64,000 nt of DNA from Sellimonas catena. Its GTDB lineage: Bacteria; Bacillota; Clostridia; Lachnospirales; Lachnospiraceae. Every line of letters begins with the position of its first letter. Position 1 is the stretch's first letter. Position numbers and translations under genes: made by a program. The notes under the pieces were generated by a model. It was not told the origin of the DNA and searched no databases. It saw nothing but the letters and a program-made list of their open reading frames with translations. This document shows positions 18,279-26,279 of this stretch, one piece after another. Location of the stretch: assembly GCF_045063725.1 (NCBI RefSeq), contig NZ_CP173695.1; one strand, written 5' to 3'.

Positions 18279-19037
18279 TTATTTTATATCTCGTTTTTTC
18301 ATAATGATAATTCCAATACAAGTCAACAGCACTCCGTGTATTACAAAAATAGCTGCGACAACAGAAAACCATTCGGCCACCGTCATTACTTGCACTCTTT
18401 GGAACATTGCTACCGGCCAATACATCGAAATCACATAACTGTTCCAGATTGCATCTTCAATACGATGAACAATGTAAAATCCAAAAATCAGTAAAAACAT
18501 ATTTACTACACTGGAAATTACGCTGCTCCTAAACAAGAAACAGGTAAACACCAGAAAGCTCGCATAAGAGGCATGGAGTATGATTTGGCTAAAGAAGAAA
18601 AATAACAACTGTAATGTATTTATTTGAAGTAATCCATCAAGATTATGCCAAAGTATTTGACTGATTATAGTTCCGCTTATACCCGCAATTACAACATATA
18701 GAGTGGCAGCAAATGCACAAGTTATCATTTTGGACAAATAGTATTGAATTCTCGAAATTCCTTTTGAAATATAGTAATGAACAGCGCCACTCATAAAATC
18801 ATCCGAAGCAAATACCACACAGAAAATCAAAACGGGAAGCCCAGTGCTGTAATTCTGGAATAGGATACTATAATACTGGAATAGAGGCATTCCGTTAGCA
18901 ACTGTTTCGGCTTTCATGCTCTCAAACACAGCATAAAACAGTACCGAGCAAATAGTTAAGGCAGCCCCCGCCCAAAATATCATATTGTGAAATAATTTGT
19001 AAATCTGGGACCGCAGCAGATTAGTCATTTTTCTCAC
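18279..19037 (-). CDS. ABC-2 permease of a bacitracin/lantibiotic-type exporter, module B
   Basis: 252 residues with six hydrophobic segments and no large loop, the usual size for BcrB/LanF-E-G immunity permeases. Its start overlaps the ATPase stop (19034-19037, ATGA). With the ATPase and the two-component system it makes a complete sensing/export unit likely to protect against a cell-envelope-active peptide. The substrate is not determinable from sequence. Confidence 0.85.
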   Translation of the reverse strand: MRKMTNLLRSQIYKLFHNMIFWAGAALTICSVLFYAVFESMKAETVANGMPLFQYYSILFQNYSTGLPVLIFCVVFASDDFMSGAVHYYISKGISRIQYYLSKMITCAFAATLYVVIAGISGTIISQILWHNLDGLLQINTLQLLFFFFSQIILHASYASFLVFTCFLFRSSVISSVVNMFLLIFGFYIVHRIEDAIWNSYVISMYWPVAMFQRVQVMTVAEWFSVVAAIFVIHGVLLTCIGIIIMKKRDIK

Positions 19038-19942
19038 CTCCTCACTATAATCGAATTAAAGTAATCCTCCAAACTATCCTCATAGATTGTTGACTCGAAA
19101 AGAACAAGGCCATTCTGTATTAAAGTCTTATTGACAACTTCTGATTGTCCAACATACTCCTTTAAGGAAATTGTATATGGTGTCAAAATTTTATATTTCG
19201 TAATGCCCAACTGTGCTTGTAGAACATTGATTGCCTTATCAGCACAGTCAGTTCGGATGATCAAGTGTCGCTCGCATTGAGCCATTAAATCATCTGTGGA
19301 CAATTCTGAAACAAGAGAACCTTTGTGAATAATCCCATATCTGGTAGCTATTTTGGATAATTCGCCTAAAATGTGACTTGAAATCAAAAGCGTTATATTT
19401 TGCTCTCGGTTTAACTGCACGAACAAATTACGCAGCTCTTGTATTCCAACAGGGTCTAACCCGTTAATTGGCTCGTCCAAAATCAAGAACTGAGGATTGC
19501 CCAAAAGGGCAACTGCAATCGCCAAGCGTTGTTTCATGCCCAACGAAAAATCTCCGACACGCTTTCTTCCGGTGTCCGCCAACCCCATGAGAGACAATAC
19601 TTTGTCTGTACTTTTGGTATTTTTTACACCGAAAGCATGACGGAAGATTTCAAGATTTTCTCTTGCGGTCATATTTTTATACAGAGCGGGATTTTCAATC
19701 GTGCAACCAATATGGTGCCTTCCGGCCTGCAAATTTTCCTGCCCAAATAACCTGATTGTGCCAGATGTGGGTGATGCAAGTCCTGCAACCATACGCATAA
19801 AAGTTGTTTTTCCCGCCCCATTTTCACCAATGAAGCCGTATATATCGCCTTGCTGAATATTCATGCTAACACGATTGACCGCAGCGGTATGAGCAAATTC
19901 TTTACACAATTCTTTTGTTTGCAAAATATATTGCGGCATCAA
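19034..19942 (-). CDS. ABC transporter ATPase of BcrA/LanF type, module B
   Basis: 302 residues. Walker A GENGAGKTT (about 41-49), signature FSLGMKQRL, Walker B FLILDEPINGLDPVG and switch His in SSHILGEL. The INGLDP Walker B and SLGMKQR signature are typical of bacitracin and lantibiotic self-protection ATPases. The gene follows a terminator after the sensor kinase, so it may have its own promoter in 19943-20030. Confidence 0.93.
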   Translation of the reverse strand: MMPQYILQTKELCKEFAHTAAVNRVSMNIQQGDIYGFIGENGAGKTTFMRMVAGLASPTSGTIRLFGQENLQAGRHHIGCTIENPALYKNMTARENLEIFRHAFGVKNTKSTDKVLSLMGLADTGRKRVGDFSLGMKQRLAIAVALLGNPQFLILDEPINGLDPVGIQELRNLFVQLNREQNITLLISSHILGELSKIATRYGIIHKGSLVSELSTDDLMAQCERHLIIRTDCADKAINVLQAQLGITKYKILTPYTISLKEYVGQSEVVNKTLIQNGLVLFESTIYEDSLEDYFNSIIVRR

Positions 19943-20033
19943 GACACTTCCTTTCCTGTTTATTTAGTGGCTACAGTGTATCCTACTGGCTTGGAATTGA
20001 AGTGCGTTTGATGTGAAATCCGTGTAAAATAAT

Positions 20034-20066
20034 AAAGCCCTGCTCCCAAAAGGAAAGCAAGGCTTT
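20034..20066 (-). terminator. Terminator between kinase and ABC genes of module B
   Basis: AAAGCCcTGC (20034-20043) pairs with GCAaGGCTTT (20057-20066), followed on the minus strand by an A/T-rich tail. It separates the two-component genes from the ABC genes. Confidence 0.65.
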
Positions 20067-20073
20067 GATTGGC

Positions 20074-21147
20074 TTATTTGTTTGCAATCGGAAATTGAAA
20101 ATAAAACTCCACTCCATCAGTATGATTGATAGCTCCAAATGGAACTTGATATATGGTCAATATTTGAGAGACAATGGCGAGGCCAAGACCATTACCACTT
20201 TGTCCCGTCCATTTCCCCCGATAAAACTTTGACCAAATTTGGGAGAGCTCCTGTTCTGGAATAGTATTTCCCTGATTGAAAACAGAAAAATAGATTGTCT
20301 GATTTTCCTGCTTTACAGCTAAATGAATGTTTCCGTTTTCGCATACATATTTTTTTGCATTGCTGATTAAATTTTCAAGTACCTGTTCTATTCTACGCCG
20401 GTCCGCATAAACAATAATTTCCCGCTCTGGTAGTTCATAAGTAAAGCTGTATCTTTCACAAGGAACATCAAGCAATAACCGTCCGCCTACTTCCTCTGTC
20501 AGTTCTACAAAATCAAAAAGAGTTTCCTTTAGAACGGTGGTTCCGGCCTCTAATGCAGATAAGTCTAATAAGGAAATGATTGTATAATTCATTCTTTCAG
20601 TGGCGGCCAGAATGGCATCCATATACTTTCTGCGCTTCTCATTATCTATCTCATTTTTTAATCCTTCAGTATAAGCCTGTATTAAGCCAAGAGGCGTTTT
20701 CATTTCATGCGATAAAGAATCCACTAATTCCTTTCGTTGCTCTAACAGTATCCTTTCATGTTGAACATCTTTTTTTAACTGTTTGTTGGCTTTATTTAAT
20801 TCGTCCAAAGCATTTTGTAAATTTGAAGCCAAAGTATTTAGGCTATTCGATAAACTGCCTAATTCATCATGAGACTGAATATCACACACCGTCATAAATT
20901 CAAGATTTGCAAGTTTCTGTGCAGTATCAGTAATGCTCCCCAGTGGAACCACAATGATGCGATGTAAGTAAATCTCTTGCAGCCATTCACCGCCAAGAAA
21001 TAAAAGCAGCCAAATAAAAGGCAACAGGAATTTATACTCTATCGGTGCTATGAGGAACATAATAGGATACAAAACTGTAATAACAAACCGTATAGTTCTT
21101 GAGAAAACAAAGTATTTTTTCTCAACTGACTTAAATGAATTGCTCAT
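20074..21147 (-). CDS. Sensor histidine kinase, module B
   Basis: 357 residues. Two closely spaced membrane helices (about 16-58) with almost no extracellular loop, a HAMP-like stretch, a coiled linker, an H-box SLSHEMKTPLG with the phospho-His, an N-box NLISNAKKYV and a GNGLGLAIVSQ G-box. Intramembrane-sensing kinases of this form commonly work with peptide-detoxification ABC transporters in Firmicutes. It overlaps the response regulator gene by 4 bases. Confidence 0.92.
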   Translation of the reverse strand: MSNSFKSVEKKYFVFSRTIRFVITVLYPIMFLIAPIEYKFLLPFIWLLLFLGGEWLQEIYLHRIIVVPLGSITDTAQKLANLEFMTVCDIQSHDELGSLSNSLNTLASNLQNALDELNKANKQLKKDVQHERILLEQRKELVDSLSHEMKTPLGLIQAYTEGLKNEIDNEKRRKYMDAILAATERMNYTIISLLDLSALEAGTTVLKETLFDFVELTEEVGGRLLLDVPCERYSFTYELPEREIIVYADRRRIEQVLENLISNAKKYVCENGNIHLAVKQENQTIYFSVFNQGNTIPEQELSQIWSKFYRGKWTGQSGNGLGLAIVSQILTIYQVPFGAINHTDGVEFYFQFPIANK

Positions 21148-21815
21148 GGTTTTACCTCAAACTTATAACCAGAACGAATTAGTGTCACAATATGACGCCC
21201 TTCGGTTCCTAACTTTTGACGGAGCGTTTTGATGTGTGAATCGACAGTTCGTGTATTTCCTTCAAAGTCAAATCCCCAAATACGGTTTAACAACTGCTCA
21301 CGCGAGAACACTTGATTTTTATTCTGCAAGAACAAATGCAACAGTTCGTATTCTTTATGAGTAAGCTCAACTTCATTACCAGACACAATGACTGTATGAG
21401 CCGATGGATATAGCATTATTTCTCCCGCAGATAAAATGTCCTGTGAATTAGCCGTAGTTGCATGACGCAACCACGCATTGACTTTGGCTAACAGTATTTT
21501 GGGACTAAAGGGTTTGGTGACATAATCATCTGCACCATATTCATAGCCTTTGAGTTTGTCATTTTCCTCGCCTTTAGCAGTAAGAAAAATAATGGGTACA
21601 TCGCATATATTCCGCGCAAATTTACATACAGTAAATCCATCTAATCGTGGCATCATAATATCTAAAATAATAAGATCAACCGTATTGTTTTCCAAAATGG
21701 AAAGTGCCTCTACTCCATCATTAGCTAAAATGCAAGAGTGTCCGCCTTGTTGCATAAAATCGACAATAATATTTTGCATATCTTTTTCATCTTCTGCTAT
21801 TAAAAGTACAGCCAT
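21144..21815 (-). CDS. OmpR-family response regulator, module B
   Basis: 223 residues. Receiver domain (1-115) with DLIILDIMMPRLDG carrying the phospho-Asp, switch Thr in FLTAKGEE and Lys in YVTKPFSP; winged-helix effector (about 130-221) with RTVDSHIKTLRQKL. Start at ATG 21815 behind AAGGAGG. Expected to activate the adjacent kinase/ABC genes when phosphorylated. Confidence 0.94.
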   Translation of the reverse strand: MAVLLIAEDEKDMQNIIVDFMQQGGHSCILANDGVEALSILENNTVDLIILDIMMPRLDGFTVCKFARNICDVPIIFLTAKGEENDKLKGYEYGADDYVTKPFSPKILLAKVNAWLRHATTANSQDILSAGEIMLYPSAHTVIVSGNEVELTHKEYELLHLFLQNKNQVFSREQLLNRIWGFDFEGNTRTVDSHIKTLRQKLGTEGRHIVTLIRSGYKFEVKP

Positions 21816-22022
21816 CTACATAGCCTCCTTGACTTGTTTTAATCTGCCGTCCACCGGATATTTAGTATTCCTGGGGATAAACCATAGTGTTGCCATTTTA
21901 ACAGCGCCGGGGATACGGTTCGCAACGCAGTAATAATTTCTTTGACGAGCGGAAACGCCCCATCTTTCATTTGCCATTTTGAGCGTTATATAGTCTATAT
22001 CTGAACCTCCGACATGAACCAT
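21816..22022 (-). CDS. Small excisionase-type HTH protein
   Basis: 68 residues from ATG 22022; a longer frame to 22082 would run through a hairpin. The segment DYITLKMANERWGVSARQRNYYCVANRIPGAVK followed by WFIPRNTKYPVDGR matches the small MerR/excisionase-like HTH proteins common on Firmicute elements. The usual R-R-V recognition positions are changed to R-Q-R-N, so DNA binding may be altered. Its stop lies in the ribosome binding region of the response regulator gene, so translation of the two is coupled. Confidence 0.6.
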   Translation of the reverse strand: MVHVGGSDIDYITLKMANERWGVSARQRNYYCVANRIPGAVKMATLWFIPRNTKYPVDGRLKQVKEAM

Positions 22023-22072
22023 TATATTTCTTCGTGTCAAAGAATACAAGAAACAGCGTATGAATTTTAAAA

Positions 22073-22092
22073 CGGCCTGCATCTGCAGGCCG
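22073..22092. terminator. Perfect 8-bp GC-rich hairpin right of module B
   Basis: CGGCCTGC (22073-22080) pairs with GCAGGCCG (22085-22092) across a 4-base loop. A-rich bases lie on one side and CCTTTGTT on the other, so it can terminate in both directions. It marks the right border of the AT-rich cargo. Confidence 0.6.
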
Positions 22093-22113
22093 CCTTTGTT
22101 GATGGTATTCTGT

Positions 22114-22212
22114 TCAGTCTTTGCGCCGGATTACGGGAACCTGTTTTACCTTTTTGCCCTCTGTCCGCCGTTCCAGAGCAAACACCATGTCGCAGCTGCG
22201 CTCAGAATCCCA
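22114..22212 (-). pseudogene. C-terminal remnant of an unidentified gene
   Basis: A 32-codon frame without a start ends at TGA 22114-22116. It reads CDMVFALERRTEGKKVKQ and then PVIRRKD. The composition is backbone-like and the charged, plausible coding sequence begins directly after a stop near leader 1. It looks like the tail of a gene cut when module B or leader 1 was brought in. The parent protein was not identified. Confidence 0.35.
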
Positions 22213-22233
22213 CTATAAATAGTTTGGTTTTAT

Positions 22234-22395
22234 TTGACACCCACTATATCTTGTGCTACTATAATCTTGTATTTGAGTTTTTGTGTCATCCCAAAATGGG
22301 AGTCTGGGCCATTCTCCCAGGACACATGCTGTTTAAGTTGGAAAATCGTGTCATTATAATGCCGTTTTTTACGGCACTGTAATGGCACTTTTTTT
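22234..22395 (+). promoter_or_regulatory. Leader 1: promoter, hairpin and attenuator before ssb
   Basis: The -35 element is TTGACA (22234-22239), with a -10 of TACTAT or TATAAT near 22257-22265. A TGTGTC...GACACA hairpin encloses GGGAG/CTCCC, then comes the shared GCTGTTTAAG block (about 22328). An 18-pair stem (22348-22365 with 22371-22388; two G-U pairs, one mismatch) is followed by seven T. This is a strong intrinsic terminator 53 bases before ssb, so expression should need antitermination. It shares the promoter block with leader 2 and the GCTGTTTA block with leaders 2 and 3. Confidence 0.75.
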
Positions 22396-22447
22396 ATTTT
22401 CACTATTATTTATTTTATCGCCCAAAGAGGCAGAAAGGAGAATTTCT

Positions 22448-23233
22448 ATGCCAGCAATCATCTTTTTACCAGGGAGGCCAACAACGGATCCTCAGATCAT
22501 GCAGGCAAAGAACAGCAACACAACCTACACGACTCTGGACATCTCCTGCCCCCAGAGGGGAGCAGACGGGAACAAAGAGACCGTATTCTATTCCTGCTAT
22601 TTCAATTCATTTCTGGCAGACCGCCTGATGAAAGCAGGTGTTAAAAAAGGCACCGGACTGATTATCATTGGAGATCTGGAGCTGCATCCCTTCGTTCATC
22701 AGAAGGGGAAAAACCAGGGAAAAGCGAACTCCGGTCCCAGCGTGGTTGTCAAAGACTGGCAGTTTGCGCCCTTGACTTATGACGATGAAAACGGGACCAA
22801 TCCCGGTGTACCCGGAGGCGTTCCTCAGAACGGCTACGGACAGCCCGGAGGAGCTCCTGTTCCCAATCAGCAGGGCGGATACCCGACACCTGCACAGGGC
22901 GGCTATCCACAGGCATCCGGTGCTCCTGCCGGCAATTATGCACCTGCAGGCGCCGCACCACAGAACCAGAATGGATATGCACGGGGCGGACAGGGAAGAA
23001 CAAATGTTCCACAGGGGAACGTACCGCAGAACGGTTACAGACAGCCCCAGAACGGCTATGCTCCGAATCCTGGAAGCGCACCGAATTACGCACAGGGCAA
23101 TCCAAACCAGCAGCCTTCCGGCGGCTATGCTCCTGGAAACGGGGCAGCTCCGGGAACACAGGGCGGCTATCCGGGAGATGGATTTACCCAGGTTACAGAA
23201 CAGCAGGCAGAGACACTTCCCTTTGTCGCTTGA
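22448..23233 (+). CDS. ssb: Single-stranded DNA-binding protein with long disordered tail
   Basis: 261 residues from ATG 22448 behind GAAAGGAG. Residues 1-115 resemble an OB-fold SSB (TTLDISCPQRG, ETVFYSCYFN, KKGTGLIIIGDLE). Residues 120-250 are a Gly/Pro/Gln/Asn/Tyr repeat-like tail with many GGY and QNGY units, and the end ETLPFVA recalls the acidic DxPF partner-binding tip. It would coat single-stranded DNA during transfer or replication of the ICE. It is much longer than chromosomal SSB (about 160 residues) and is the first gene after leader 1. Confidence 0.85.
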   Translation: MPAIIFLPGRPTTDPQIMQAKNSNTTYTTLDISCPQRGADGNKETVFYSCYFNSFLADRLMKAGVKKGTGLIIIGDLELHPFVHQKGKNQGKANSGPSVVVKDWQFAPLTYDDENGTNPGVPGGVPQNGYGQPGGAPVPNQQGGYPTPAQGGYPQASGAPAGNYAPAGAAPQNQNGYARGGQGRTNVPQGNVPQNGYRQPQNGYAPNPGSAPNYAQGNPNQQPSGGYAPGNGAAPGTQGGYPGDGFTQVTEQQAETLPFVA

Positions 23234-23275
23234 TGCTGACGCACAAAAAATTTCATAAGGAACGATCCATGTAGA

Positions 23276-23318
23276 GAATTGCACCCGGAGACTACTCCGT
23301 ACAGGCAGTTCTTTTTTT
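23276..23318 (+). terminator. Intrinsic terminator between ssb and the next gene
   Basis: GAATTGC (23276-23282) pairs with GCAGTTC (23305-23311) around an inner CGGAG/CTCCG stem, followed by seven T. It probably lowers downstream expression within the operon. Confidence 0.75.
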
Positions 23319-23403
23319 GTGCCCGCACAGGATCCAGGAGAGCGCCGATCATCGGCTCTCCTGGGTGCGGCACAGCAAGTTTAGAAAGAAAGGAAGAATT
23401 TAC

Positions 23404-24174
23404 ATGAAAGCAAAGAAAGCCAGAACGATCAAAAAGACGTTACAGATCACCGTATTGTGCCTGTTTGCGGCGGCATTTCTGCTCCCAAAGGGAAGCCAGT
23501 CCTATCTGATGACTGGCATCGCTGCTGCAGGAGTCCTTGTTTCCCTGGCAATCCTTATCATCCCTCCGCTTGCTTCCGGACTCCGGAAATTGCGGATTCC
23601 GACTGGAAGGGCAACGGATACAGGAAACGGGAACTCAGATCTGGAAACCATCCTGATCCGGCAGATCAGCTACCAGATTACAGACACACTTCAGTCTGCT
23701 TTTCCGGAAGCCACCTGGGAATTTGCAGAACCCCTGCGTCTTTCCCACCTGCTGGATGGCGATGCGATCCGCTTATCTACCAGAAACACCGGTAATCATA
23801 ACTTTGCAGAGGTGTCTATGGATGAATACGGTAGCCTGCATCTTCAGATGCTGACTGTCTCTGCGTTGAAACGGAAAGGCGACAAAGCCGCATCCCCGGA
23901 TATCCCAAAGGTTGATCCTGCGTCCTGGTACTCCCTGATCGGGAAACCATTCCTTGTGGAAATGATCGGGAATTTACAGGCAAAAGGACACCAGAAGCTG
24001 TTCATTGGAGAACAGGGGGACGTTTATATCCTCAATGGGAAGGAGCCGGAAGTAAAAGGCAAGCTGGAGCATTTCCCGCCCAAAGCCTACTGGCCTGCAC
24101 TCCTGCAGGTGTTTGCTGATGATGAACTGGAAGCGGCAGAGACGGAAAACGCAGTAGAGATCACCTGGGCATAA
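23404..24174 (+). CDS. Two-helix membrane protein with soluble domain
   Basis: 256 residues from ATG 23404 behind AAAGGAAG. Two hydrophobic segments (about 10-28 and 34-54) are followed by a roughly 195-residue soluble domain with alternating strands and helices, ending in an acidic tail. No known family. It lies 15 bases before the AAA ATPase, in the same operon as the VWA protein, so it may anchor that pair at the membrane. That role is inferred from gene order. Confidence 0.6.
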   Translation: MKAKKARTIKKTLQITVLCLFAAAFLLPKGSQSYLMTGIAAAGVLVSLAILIIPPLASGLRKLRIPTGRATDTGNGNSDLETILIRQISYQITDTLQSAFPEATWEFAEPLRLSHLLDGDAIRLSTRNTGNHNFAEVSMDEYGSLHLQMLTVSALKRKGDKAASPDIPKVDPASWYSLIGKPFLVEMIGNLQAKGHQKLFIGEQGDVYILNGKEPEVKGKLEHFPPKAYWPALLQVFADDELEAAETENAVEITWA

Positions 24175-24189
24175 GGAGGAAAAGCAACG

Positions 24190-26004
24190 ATGGCAAGTGG
24201 AAAATTAGTGGAGAGCTGGACCTTCCAGCGCACGCTCCCAGAACCTTTCAAAGACTATACGGATGACGCCGTGTTTAAGAATATCGCATCCAAATACTGT
24301 ACCCAGCCGCAGAAGAGAAGCACCCTCCATGCGGCTACGCTGCAGGCCGTCCTGACCTATATGGAACTGGAGGAGCCCGCAGGCGGGAAGTCAGCAGAGG
24401 AACTGGGCGCAATCGGAAGCCAGACCAATACCTATACGGTGGCAGAATATCCCAGCCGTACCGGAGAACTTCATGTGGTGGTCTATAACCCTGCAAACGG
24501 GAAATTTATTGCCGGGAAGTACACGGTGCCGCCGGATACGGAAAACTCACCGGAAAAATATGTATTCAAAGATTCCGAGAATACAGGAACTGCTTTGTTA
24601 TTCGCTCTGATGCCTACGTTTCTTTCCGATGAGGAGTTCAATGAGAAATACCAGCAGTTAAAGGAATACCGTGCAGCCGGTTATCCGGACATGGATGAGG
24701 CTGCAGAAACGGCGGCTGTCCTTTGTGACAATGCTTATCGCCGGATCCGATACAGTGACACGCTCCCAACGGGAGGAATCCGCACGGATATCGCTCCCAA
24801 TGGTGTCATCCCGCTTTTGAAGCCGCTGGTTCTTCAAACGGGAACCTATGCGCCTACGGAAATCATCCACGGGGCTTTCCAGGTACTGAAACCCGGCAAC
24901 ACCTTTAAGAAGAAAGCCGAAGTCATAGCGAAAGCGGATTTTGTGGGACAGTATATCCTGTCACCTGCCCGTGTACTGACTCCGGAGGAGGAACTGACCG
25001 TCCCGGTACTGCCGGACTGGTATATCATCCCGAAGGAAGTCAAACGGATCTGTGAACACGCAAAAGTCACTACGGACACGGTACAGCCCATGCGGAACTT
25101 TCTCCTTCGTGGCCCTGCCGGTACGGGAAAAACGGAAGGAGCCAAAGCAGTTGCTTCCGGGCTTCATCTTCCTTACCGGTGCCTGACCTGCTCCGCAAAT
25201 ACAGAGGTATTTGATCTGCTCGGACAGATCCTGCCGGATGTGGACGGGAAACGCACTGCCCTGGAGCGGCAGTATCCGTCTTTCCAGGATATCATGCTGG
25301 ATCCGGCAAGCGCTTATGAAAAGCTGACCGGGACCTACGATGAAAATGTTACAGAAGATCAGGTCTACAAGCAGCTCATTGATACCATTTTTGATGAAAT
25401 GCACGAATACTATGCCTCCAGAACCAGCCAGCAGAATTTCCGCTATGTGGATACGCCGCTGGTGGAAGCAATACGGAACGGATACGCCTTAGAACTTCAG
25501 GAACCTACTGTCATTGCTAATCCAGGTGTACTGGTGGGGTTAAATTCCCTGCTGGACCGATGCAACAGTGTGTTCCTCCCCAACGGAGAGACGGTACAGC
25601 GGCATCCGGATACAGTGATTATTGTGACAACAAACAATGATTATGCCGGCTGCAAACCTTTAAACCAGTCCGTAATCTCCCGAATGAACCTGGTCGTTGA
25701 CTTGGATGAACCGGATGAGGAGACACTGATGGAACGGGTGCTTGGCGTTACCGGCTGCAAAGAGAAAAAAACGGTTCAGACAATGGCACGGATCGTCCAC
25801 TCCATCTCGGAATATTGTCGGGAAAACCTGATCACAGATGGATGCTGCGGTGTCCGGGAGCTGATTTCCTGGGTGCAGTCCTATATGGTCTGCGGCGATA
25901 TCCGGGAGGCGGCCCATTACACCATCCTGCCTTCTGCTACGGCAGATGCCATCAGCCGTGCGGAGGTTGAGGAAAGCTGTCTGGATACTGTCCTGCCATC
26001 CTGA
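24190..26004 (+). CDS. MoxR/dynein-like AAA ATPase
   Basis: 604 residues. Residues 1-290 are an unfamiliar N-terminal region. The AAA core begins near 300 with Walker A GPAGTGKTEG. Sensor-like TTNNDYAG and the SVISRMNLVVDLDEPDEET segment match MoxR-type AAA_5 ATPases. At the Walker B position the sequence is YALELQEP, so the usual Asp-Glu pair reads Gln-Glu. MoxR ATPases act with VWA-domain partners as chaperone-like assembly machines, and a VWA gene follows two genes later. The target here is unknown; a role in assembling or remodelling transfer or replication complexes is inference. Confidence 0.85.
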   Translation: MASGKLVESWTFQRTLPEPFKDYTDDAVFKNIASKYCTQPQKRSTLHAATLQAVLTYMELEEPAGGKSAEELGAIGSQTNTYTVAEYPSRTGELHVVVYNPANGKFIAGKYTVPPDTENSPEKYVFKDSENTGTALLFALMPTFLSDEEFNEKYQQLKEYRAAGYPDMDEAAETAAVLCDNAYRRIRYSDTLPTGGIRTDIAPNGVIPLLKPLVLQTGTYAPTEIIHGAFQVLKPGNTFKKKAEVIAKADFVGQYILSPARVLTPEEELTVPVLPDWYIIPKEVKRICEHAKVTTDTVQPMRNFLLRGPAGTGKTEGAKAVASGLHLPYRCLTCSANTEVFDLLGQILPDVDGKRTALERQYPSFQDIMLDPASAYEKLTGTYDENVTEDQVYKQLIDTIFDEMHEYYASRTSQQNFRYVDTPLVEAIRNGYALELQEPTVIANPGVLVGLNSLLDRCNSVFLPNGETVQRHPDTVIIVTTNNDYAGCKPLNQSVISRMNLVVDLDEPDEETLMERVLGVTGCKEKKTVQTMARIVHSISEYCRENLITDGCCGVRELISWVQSYMVCGDIREAAHYTILPSATADAISRAEVEESCLDTVLPS

Positions 26005-26023
26005 AAAGAAAGAAGGCGATCCA

Positions 26024-26275
26024 GTGGGTAAAACGCCTCTTACAGAACCAGAAATGTATGCACTTCTTGCAAAAAACCTGTCCTACTTACGCAAATCTCA
26101 GGGCGGGCTTTCCCAAAAAACTGTGGCACGGATCTTACACCTGCCGCCAAAAACCATTATGAATTACGAAAACTGCAGGGCCACTCCGCTTGCCTATGCT
26201 GTCCTGAAACTGGCAGATTATTACGGCTGCTCCGTGGAAGACCTGCTGACAAAAAATCTCACAGAAAGGAAATAG
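26024..26275 (+). CDS. XRE-family HTH regulator
   Basis: 83 residues from GTG 26024 behind AGAAGG, chosen because the in-frame ATG at 25946 lies inside the AAA gene. The HTH is seen as LSQKTVARILHLPPKTIMNYENCRATPLAYAVLKLADYYGCSVEDLL. The position usually occupied by Pro/Ser-Gln-x-x-L is conserved. It sits between the AAA and VWA genes, separated by only 19 and 4 bases, so it is part of that operon and may regulate it. Confidence 0.82.
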   Translation: MGKTPLTEPEMYALLAKNLSYLRKSQGGLSQKTVARILHLPPKTIMNYENCRATPLAYAVLKLADYYGCSVEDLLTKNLTERK

Positions 26276-26279
26276 AATT

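Noticed and set aside
22607..23284. 225-residue minus-strand frame opposite ssb
   Set aside because: Shadow of the repetitive Gly/Pro/Gln tail of SSB; no RBS.
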